A stretch of DNA of 6,131 bases. Origin: Christensenella sp. UBA3700 (lineage in GTDB: Bacteria > Bacillota > Clostridia > Christensenellales > UBA3700). Shown here in pieces: positions 1 through 4,616 of the stretch. A model generated the notes under the pieces. That model ran no database searches and was not told where the DNA came from. It saw only the letters and a program-made list of their open reading frames with translations. The position numbers and the translations under genes are program-made. Position 1 is the stretch's first letter; each line of letters opens with the position of its first letter. Location: positions 1 to 6,131 of the forward strand of contig DFIJ01000014.1 in assembly GCA_002372775.1 (NCBI GenBank), read 5' to 3'.

Positions 1-1212
1 TTAAAACCTATATTTGATGCTATTCTTAAGAGTTTTAAGAATCAAGTTACTCCTATTAAGGATGAAGATATTGAAAAAATTGCTACGATATCATCAAACA
101 ATGATAGAGAAATTGGTTCTCTCATTGCAGAAGCTTTTAACAAAATCGGAAAAGACGGAGTAATTACTGTTCAAGAATCACCAAGTATTTGGACTTATAC
201 TGAAATTATTACAGGAATGCAATTTGAAAGAGGAATGGAATCTGAATTCTTTGCAACTGATCCAATTAAACAGATATGCGAATTGGAAAATTGTTTAGTA
301 TTTATTACTGAACATAAAATTCAGATAATGCGAGATATTGTTCAAATTCTTGAAATTGCAGTTAAAGAACACAAACCAATCCTGCTTATTGCACAAGATT
401 ATGATGATGAAGTTATTCAGAATCTTAAATTAAATGTAATGCGTGGAATTGTTAAAGTTTGTGCAATTAAAAGTCCATCTTATGGAGATTATAGGAAATT
501 TGTTCTTGAGGATTTAGCAATTTTAACTGGTGCTAAAGTTATTACTTTTGAATCTGGAATTGAACTTCCAAAAGTAACTCGGCAAATGTTAGGTCTTTGT
601 AATAAAGCGGTTATAACTAAAGAAACAACTACTATTATTGAAGGTCAAGGTTCAAAAGATGCAATTAAAGAAAGAGTTGCTCAAATTAAAGAACAATTAA
701 ATACTGTATCTGATACATTAGATGCTGATTTTCTTAAAGAGTTTCATGCTCAACGATTAGCAAAACTTACAGGTGGTATTTGTTCCATTTATGTAGGTGG
801 CACCACTGAACTTGAAATGAAAGAAAAGAAAGATCGCATTGATGATGCAGTATGTGCAACTAAAGCAGCTATTGAAGAAGGTATTGTACCTGGGGGTGGT
901 GTATCATTCATAGACGCATTATTTGATGGTACTTCTAATATGGATAGAAATAATGATGAATGGATTGTTTGTAGAGAACTATTTTCTGTTCAAGATCAAA
1001 TAATGAAAAATTATGGTCTAGAGCCACTTAATGAGTCTTATGGTAATGGTTATGGATTTAATGCAGTTACTGGAGAAATAGTTAATATGTATGATGCTGG
1101 AATTATTAATCCGGCAAAATCAGATAGATTGGCTCTCGAAAATGCATTATCGGTATTATATCTCTATCTTTCTTCAAGTTGTTTAATTGTTAATGAAGAA
1201 ATAACATTTTAA
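1..1212 (+). CDS. groEL: Phage-encoded GroEL-type chaperonin (Hsp60), 5' end missing
   Basis: Group I chaperonin, which folds proteins in an ATP-driven double ring. The reading frame is open from base 1, so the gene starts upstream. The first visible residue matches about residue 121 of E. coli GroEL, and 403 residues are present. Seen: TISSNND, GKDGVITV, GMQFERG at the start of the apical domain, NVMRGIVKV, TTTIIEG, the GG hinge in KLTGG, the EMKEKKDRIDDA block carrying the catalytic Asp equivalent to D398 (codon 844-846), and EEGIVPGGG. The nucleotide loop YGFNA keeps N479 and A480. At the D495 position there is Asn (IINPAK, codon 1108-1110). The protein ends in NEEITF without the Gly-Met repeat tail. 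Apical hydrophobic positions 203, 204 and 237 are kept as F, F and L. Both Trp codons are TGG. Its stop shares one base with the next start (TAATG). The P-loop Asp/Thr region lies outside the window. Identity is certain; whether it replaces or assists the host chaperonin is not known. Confidence 0.97.
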   Translation, partial: LKPIFDAILKSFKNQVTPIKDEDIEKIATISSNNDREIGSLIAEAFNKIGKDGVITVQESPSIWTYTEIITGMQFERGMESEFFATDPIKQICELENCLVFITEHKIQIMRDIVQILEIAVKEHKPILLIAQDYDDEVIQNLKLNVMRGIVKVCAIKSPSYGDYRKFVLEDLAILTGAKVITFESGIELPKVTRQMLGLCNKAVITKETTTIIEGQGSKDAIKERVAQIKEQLNTVSDTLDADFLKEFHAQRLAKLTGGICSIYVGGTTELEMKEKKDRIDDAVCATKAAIEEGIVPGGGVSFIDALFDGTSNMDRNNDEWIVCRELFSVQDQIMKNYGLEPLNESYGNGYGFNAVTGEIVNMYDAGIINPAKSDRLALENALSVLYLYLSSSCLIVNEEITF

Positions 1213-1484
1213 TGGAAGATATAATTAAACTCCAAGCAAGATATGGATATTGCCATACTCTTGAAAAGATGAGTAATGGTAAATATCAATTTGTTGCCGA
1301 TCCTAAAAGTTATGGAACTTATCAAATTCTTGGATTTGATGGAGAATCTCATATAGGACAATATGTTTCTGCATTAGATCCAGAAGGTGGTCCTTTTATG
1401 GCAGTTGATTCTGCAATTAATGATAAATATATTATTAAGTCCATCACTCGTGATGGCATTTTTGATTTAGTTTTAAAACAATAG
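1212..1484 (+). CDS. Small protein of unknown function directly after groEL
   Basis: A 90-residue protein that I do not recognise. It starts at an ATG sharing one base with the groEL stop and ends at TAG (1482-1484). It looks beta-rich, with a central Gly/Pro segment, LDPEGGPFMAVDS (about residues 55-67), followed by a strand-like C-terminal half (KYIIKSITRDGIFDLVLK). It has no signal peptide, membrane segment or Trp. Its size and position next to groEL raise the possibility of a GroES-like partner. However, I see no GroES signature: no mobile-loop GGIVL-type stretch and no GDIV motif. Phage co-chaperonins such as T4 Gp31 lack sequence similarity to GroES, so the idea is neither supported nor excluded. 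The following gene lies in the same frame, separated only by this TAG and one Ile codon. Confidence 0.85.
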   Translation: MEDIIKLQARYGYCHTLEKMSNGKYQFVADPKSYGTYQILGFDGESHIGQYVSALDPEGGPFMAVDSAINDKYIIKSITRDGIFDLVLKQ

Positions 1485-1487
1485 ATT

Positions 1488-1859
1488 ATGAAAACCGTTA
1501 AGTTTTATTATTCCAAGCCTGTGCATGTTCGTCTTATTCCTGTAATGACCGATTCTCAGGGCGAAATTAATTTTGTATTCGATTCTGTTTCTCAGATTGT
1601 AAAAACTCTTCCTAGAGTAACTGTTGCATCTGTTTATGATCCACTTAATAATACAATGTCTTTCGGTGTTGCCGTTTGTTCTCCGAAGGACACTTTTAAG
1701 AAGAAGGACGGTCGTAAACTTGCAGAGGATCGTGCAAGAATTAAACCTGCTGTAAAGGTTTGTGGTATTAAGCGTGGTTGTGTTAAGAGTGTATCTCGCA
1801 ATTATGCTAATCGTTTAATTGCAGAATATATTAACAAGGATGTTCGTTTTGACCTTTAA
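1488..1859 (+). CDS. Small basic protein of unknown function with CGT/AAG-rich codons
   Basis: A 123-residue, Lys/Arg-rich protein that I do not recognise by name. The N-terminal half looks like beta strands (KTVKFYYSKPVHVRLIPV, then FVFDSVSQIV). The centre carries DPLNNTMSFGVAVCSPKD followed by TFKKKDGRKLAEDRAR (about residues 69-84), a charged helix-like stretch that reads as the conserved core. The C-terminal part has paired Cys residues (VCGIKRGCVKS) and a helix ending in RFDL. There is no Trp. The start is the ATG 3 nt after the preceding TAG; the sequence before it (TAGATT) has no Shine-Dalgarno. Codon use differs from the neighbours: 7 of 9 Arg are CGT/CGC and 10 of 14 Lys are AAG, the style of a highly translated gene. 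Being basic, it could bind nucleic acid, but nothing in the sequence proves this. Confidence 0.85.
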   Translation: MKTVKFYYSKPVHVRLIPVMTDSQGEINFVFDSVSQIVKTLPRVTVASVYDPLNNTMSFGVAVCSPKDTFKKKDGRKLAEDRARIKPAVKVCGIKRGCVKSVSRNYANRLIAEYINKDVRFDL

Positions 1860-2037
1860 TGGTGAATTTCAACTAGAATATCCAAATGAATTTCTCGCAG
1901 ATTTGGAAGAACTGAAGAAGAAACATGATTGTGAATTCTTTGGTAAACCAATTCTGCGAGATATTGGACATTATGTTGATTTTCAAAAAATAGAAGATGA
2001 ACCAGAAATAAAAGAAACTCCAAATGAAGAAATATAA
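1840..2037 (+). CDS. Very small acidic protein of unknown function
   Basis: A 65-residue protein if it starts at ATG 1840, or 72 if it starts at the in-frame ATG 1819. I prefer 1840: the protein then begins with a clean strand (MFVLTFNGEFQLEY), the overlap with the previous gene falls to 20 nt, and the purine run AAGG abuts the ATG. After the strands comes a short charged helix (EFLADLEELKKKHDCEFF) and a strongly acidic tail (EDEPEIKETPNEEI). It has no Trp, membrane segment or recognised domain. The last 14 nt overlap the start of RNase H. The function is unknown; small acidic proteins are common in phage early regions, but no role can be read here. Confidence 0.75.
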   Translation: MFVLTFNGEFQLEYPNEFLADLEELKKKHDCEFFGKPILRDIGHYVDFQKIEDEPEIKETPNEEI

Positions 2038-2587
2038 ATGTTATACAGATGGTTCATATCAAGCTTCGATAAAAAGAGGTGGATGAGCAAGTATTATATT
2101 AGATGAATCAGATAATATAATTGCTGAATTACATAATGGTAATACTCATACTAGTAATAATCGTATGGAAATACGTGCTGTACTTGAAACACTTAAATAT
2201 TTTAAAGAACCATCTGATATAACAATTATATCTGATTCAATGTATGTTGTTAATACAATTCAAGAGGGTTGAGCTAAAAAATGATTTGAAGAGGAAGACT
2301 ATTCTAAATCAAATTTAGATTTATGATTTGAAGTTCTTGACTACTTGGATTTTCATAAAGTAACAATGCAATGAGTAAAAGGTCATGCTCATAATGAATT
2401 AAATGAACGAGCTGATGAATTGTGTGTATTTGCAGCACAATGTTTAAATTTACAAAGAGATGAACATATTGATTACCGTAAAAAAATTAGGGAATCATTG
2501 GTATCCGAATCTGGAACACGAGGATCCAATGGATTTAATGTTGGATCCAAAGATGGAAAAATTACTTACTCTCTGGGATCAACATAA
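2024..2587 (+). CDS. rnhA: Ribonuclease HI (TGA read as Trp), with extra C-terminal tail
   Basis: Degrades RNA in RNA:DNA hybrids, probably removing primers during phage replication. The 187-residue reading frame is continuous only if TGA codes for Trp; five TGA codons lie at 2084, 2270, 2282, 2324 and 2372. The four carboxylates of the family are all present: D9 (CYTDGS), E49 (NNRMEIRAV), D71 (ISDSMYVV) and D131 (ERADEL). H123 in KGHAHNELNERADEL matches the catalytic His 124 of E. coli. The TGA residues W83, W87, W101 and W117 fall on E. coli W81, W85, W104 and W120, which is direct evidence for the recoding. The start is ATG 2024, just ahead of the first strand, overlapping the previous gene by 14 nt. 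The recognisable domain ends near residue 143. The remaining 44 residues are Gly/Ser/Lys-rich, unlike the family, and are encoded where the next gene overlaps in another frame. Confidence 0.95.
2460..2587 (+). other. Dual-coding segment: RNase H tail and next gene in different frames
   Basis: These 128 nt are read by the RNase H gene (codons starting at 2 mod 3) and by the downstream gene (codons starting at 0 mod 3). The downstream frame gives the more protein-like product (ILITVKKLG, LLTLWDQHNIGEL). The RNase H frame gives a low-complexity Gly/Ser/Lys tail beyond the conserved domain. I infer that the downstream gene is the constrained frame and that the RNase H tail is a by-product of a lost or displaced stop. 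The segment also contains two copies of GGATCCAA (2522-2529 and 2543-2550), 21 nt apart. Confidence 0.6.
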
Positions 2588-2825
2588 TATTGGAGAATTA
2601 CACTTTCTTTTATCTGAAGTTCATACTTGGTTAGAACCAAATACTATTCAATTTAAAGATGAAGATATATGGAAATGGCTGAATACAACAACTACATTTC
2701 CAATAACACTTTATATCGGAGATCACGAGTTTGAAATATCTACAGCAATGATGGATTTATTTGAGTCTCAATTTAATACTAATTTTCATAAAACTCTTTA
2801 TAGTATTAATCTATGCAATATGTAA
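2460..2825 (+). CDS. Unknown Trp-rich protein overlapping the RNase H 3' end
   Basis: A 121-residue protein that I do not recognise. It opens with MNILITVKKLGNHWYPNLEH, then an acidic DPMDLMLDPKMEKLLTLWD helix, NIGELHFLLSEVHTW, and a C-terminal half ending in FNTNFHKTLYSINL. The regular spacing of hydrophobic and acidic residues makes this a convincing alpha/beta protein. It has five Trp codons, all TGG and none TGA, in contrast with RNase H just upstream. The first 128 nt are shared with the RNase H tail in a different frame. The ATG follows the purine run AAAGAG without a spacer. The stop TAA (2823-2825) shares one base with the next start. No catalytic motif, signal peptide or membrane segment is visible. 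It is probably a phage-family accessory protein. Confidence 0.8.
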   Translation: MNILITVKKLGNHWYPNLEHEDPMDLMLDPKMEKLLTLWDQHNIGELHFLLSEVHTWLEPNTIQFKDEDIWKWLNTTTTFPITLYIGDHEFEISTAMMDLFESQFNTNFHKTLYSINLCNM

Positions 2826-3016
2826 TGGAACAATATAAATGAGACATTACAAATGGATGAAAATATTACCATATTGTAGATGCAAAAGTATTTGAAACAG
2901 ATAAAGTTTTAGAAGAAAAGAGTTATAATAAAGATGGTTCCACCTTTTTAATTTATAAAATAGAGGATGAAATACAAAACACAAGAACCAGAACAAGAAA
3001 AAAGCGGAATGAATAG
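2825..3016 (+). CDS. Tiny protein of unknown function, seen only with TGA as Trp
   Basis: A 63-residue protein from ATG 2825, whose first base is the last of the preceding TAA (TAATG junction, as after groEL). An in-frame ATG at 2813 would add four residues. Under the standard code it stops after five codons; reading TGA as Trp at 2840 and 2858 opens it to the TAG at 3014-3016. The N-terminus is aromatic (MEQYKWDITNGWKYYHIVD), the middle charged (VFETDKVLEEKSYNKDGS), a strand follows (TFLIYKIEDE), and the end is very basic (TRTRTRKKRNE). That basic end lies in the 50 nt shared with the next gene and may be poorly constrained. Supported by tight junctions, two Trp-like TGA codons and the otherwise uncovered gap it fills. 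No homology recognised. Confidence 0.7.
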
Positions 3017-3461
3017 AGAACTATACGATATGTTTATTGATTTAATTCAATTTGAAATTGAAAAACTATCGTTTATTCATTCTGCAAAAATCTACTTTTA
3101 TCATAATGGTTATATTGATTATAAGAAGTTCTTTAAGCACATGTATAAAGCTTGTGAAGCAACAAAACATTGTTTAATGAATTTTCTTATTGAATCTTTA
3201 GAAACCATTCCTGAATTTACCATTCCTGCACTTAATCTAAAGTTTAGAGACAAACTTGAACCTTTTGAAGAATTGCAGAAAATGGAAGATGAATATGCTG
3301 AAAAAATAAATGCTCTTGCACTTAAAGCATTTGAATTGAAAGACATGCATGTTTTGGCATATATCATTAATAAGTTGAATGAAATCAAACATATCGCTTG
3401 TATTGCTCTTGAGGCAGTTAAAAACGATCAAAACCCTCTTGATTTAGTTGAATGCGAGTAA
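2967..3461 (+). CDS. Ferritin-like four-helix protein with degenerate diiron centre
   Basis: A 164-residue, almost wholly helical protein. The layout is that of ferritin: helix A about 15-44, helix B 51-79, a long Pro-containing crossover (TIPEFTIPAL), helix C 98-124, a short turn (KDMH) and helix D to about 155. Compared with my recollection of E. coli FtnA, it aligns without gaps at an offset of 13 residues. E17 becomes E30 and E94 becomes E107 (both kept), and the DYKKFFK and KMEDEYAEKINAL stretches match helices B and C. The remaining ferroxidase positions are lost: E50 to C63, H53 to T66, Q127 to I140, E130 to I143. Nearby E64, H68, E139 and H142 might bind metal differently. It could be a shell-forming or binding protein without oxidase activity, or another ferritin-like family. 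There is no Trp. ATG 2967 is abutted by GAGG; the first 50 nt overlap the previous gene and the last 10 nt the next. The coding call is near certain; the fold call is moderate. Confidence 0.55.
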   Translation: MKYKTQEPEQEKSGMNRELYDMFIDLIQFEIEKLSFIHSAKIYFYHNGYIDYKKFFKHMYKACEATKHCLMNFLIESLETIPEFTIPALNLKFRDKLEPFEELQKMEDEYAEKINALALKAFELKDMHVLAYIINKLNEIKHIACIALEAVKNDQNPLDLVECE

Positions 3462-3763
3462 CAGTTCATTGTAAACTGGTTACTCAACAAGATGATTTTT
3501 ATACAACTTATATCTTTCAAAATTTGGATGAACCCAATAATAGTCTTTTAAGATATATTAGTGCTGTAAAACCTCCAAATTGAAATGGTACATCTCCAGG
3601 AATTGGTGAGAGTGGATTTGTTGAGTTAGAATATGTAGATGCTGGTGATGAATATTACCAAAGAAATACAGGAAGTAAAGAAACATATAAATATACACAA
3701 TGTTATTTCCTGAATTTCATAAAAGATAAAGAAATAGTTACAAACAATAATTATAAATTTTAA
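3452..3763 (+). CDS. Small beta-rich protein of unknown function, contains TGA as Trp
   Basis: A 103-residue protein starting at ATG 3452, 10 nt before the end of the preceding gene, and ending at TAA 3761-3763. The single in-frame TGA (3581-3583, residue 44) lies in a Pro/Gly motif, KPPNWNGTSPGIGESGF, where Trp makes sense. N-terminal strands (RVTVHCKLVT, YTTYIFQNL) lead to this loop, then FVELEYVDAGDEYYQ and the aromatic block KYTQCYFLNFI. The mix of strands, an IGE-G turn and conserved-looking aromatics suggests a small beta barrel. An OB-like fold would suit a replication region, but I cannot establish this. Under the standard code it would be cut at 43 residues and is easily missed. No recognised family name. 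Confidence 0.8.
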
Positions 3764-3767
3764 GATT

Positions 3768-4616
3768 ATGAGTGATTTAGCAGATAAGCTTACACAGGCA
3801 ATGGAAAAGCGTGCCAATAGTATTGATAATTGGACTTGAATTAATAAAAATGGCGAATCTATTCGACTTCTTGATATGTCTTTAGATGAACTTCAGAAAG
3901 CATATACACATACTCTTGATATGCTTTATCGTAAGACAAATTATAAATTTGGTAAACTTGAAGTTCGTAAAAATATTCAAAAGCTTCATGAAAGTTGTAA
4001 TGCTGAACTTTTACATAGATATATTCAGCATGATTTAGCTATTGAAATGTTTAAGACCAATAAAGACATTCTTGATTTTATTAATAAGTTCAAAGAAGTC
4101 AATGGTGCAACTAATGAAGATTCAATAACTACAATGTTTGACAATCTTCCTAAAGAATTTGAGACTCTTACTATTGGTGATCTTCTAAAAGCCTGCTTGG
4201 ATGCTTGTGAGCCAATAAATAGAAAATTGATTTCTAACGAATTCATTATTTCTCTTGGTATTTGGCTTACAGAAGATGAAAAGAAGGATTTGACCGAATT
4301 TGATGAAAACGGTAAACTTCGTCCATGAGTTGAAGTAATGAAGGAGCGTCTATTTATTGACGGTGGATATTTTAGAGTAGTTCCAACTGGATTGAGTTAT
4401 GCTGAACTTCGTTCGCTTCTTAATTTGGAATCTAGAACTAGAGTATCTCTTGTTCCAACTGCAACTTTAAAACTTCTTCGTGATAAAATTCTTCTTTTAC
4501 TTGATAACGACCTTGAATATCACATTAAGAAATGGTCTGTTCTAAAAGAACAAATTGAAAATGTTGCTATTTACAAGGGCTGGAATCTTGTAAATAAGTA
4601 TGCTAATAAGGAATAA
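3768..4616 (+). CDS. Unknown 282-residue protein before the polymerase, two in-frame TGA
   Basis: A mostly helical protein that I do not recognise. Start ATG 3768 lies 4 nt after the previous stop (TAAGATTATG). TGA codons at 3837 (residue 24) and 4326 (residue 187) must be read as Trp to join the frame, which runs to TAA 4614-4616. Segments: a charged N-terminus (MSDLADKLTQAMEKR), NWTWINKNGESIRLLDMS, a long helical core with DELQKAYTHTLDML and RYIQHDLAIEMF, GIWLTEDEKKDLTEF, then after W187 a more basic C-terminal part (RLFIDGGYFRVVP, SYAELRSLL, EYHIKKWSVLKEQIENV). Four other Trp are TGG. Arg is mostly CGT, as in the gene at 1488. Because residue 187 falls between two plausible segments, a two-gene reading with a new start at ATG 4338 cannot be strictly excluded, but the TGA at 3837 argues for readthrough. 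Position beside the polymerase suggests a replication role; this is inference only. Confidence 0.8.

Noticed and set aside
22..42. Hairpin ATTCTTAA / TTAAGAAT with a 5-nt loop
   Set aside because: Eight weak A/T-rich pairs inside groEL coding sequence, with no T-run or gene boundary; expected by chance.
2443..2449. TTTAAAT slippery heptamer in the RNase H frame just after its conserved domain
   Set aside because: A -1 shift would give a ten-residue tail ending at TAA, but there is no stimulatory hairpin or pseudoknot downstream and such heptamers are frequent in AT-rich DNA.
2522..2550. Direct repeat GGATCCAA, 21 nt apart
   Set aside because: Explained by the repeated Asp-Pro codons in the 2460 protein (DPMDLML then DPKMEK); only two exact copies, so no iteron array.
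3119..3431. Two open frames on the minus strand (3119-3388 and 3237-3431)
   Set aside because: They are antisense to the well-supported ferritin-like gene and give Phe/Ser/Cys-rich products typical of reversed AT-rich coding sequence.
3626..3817. Minus-strand frame giving a hydrophobic, membrane-like protein
   Set aside because: It lies antisense across two supported + strand genes; the hydrophobic run comes from reverse-reading AAA/TAT-rich codons.
4025..4246. Minus-strand 73-residue frame
   Set aside because: Antisense shadow inside the 3768 gene, with no sensible domain or start context.
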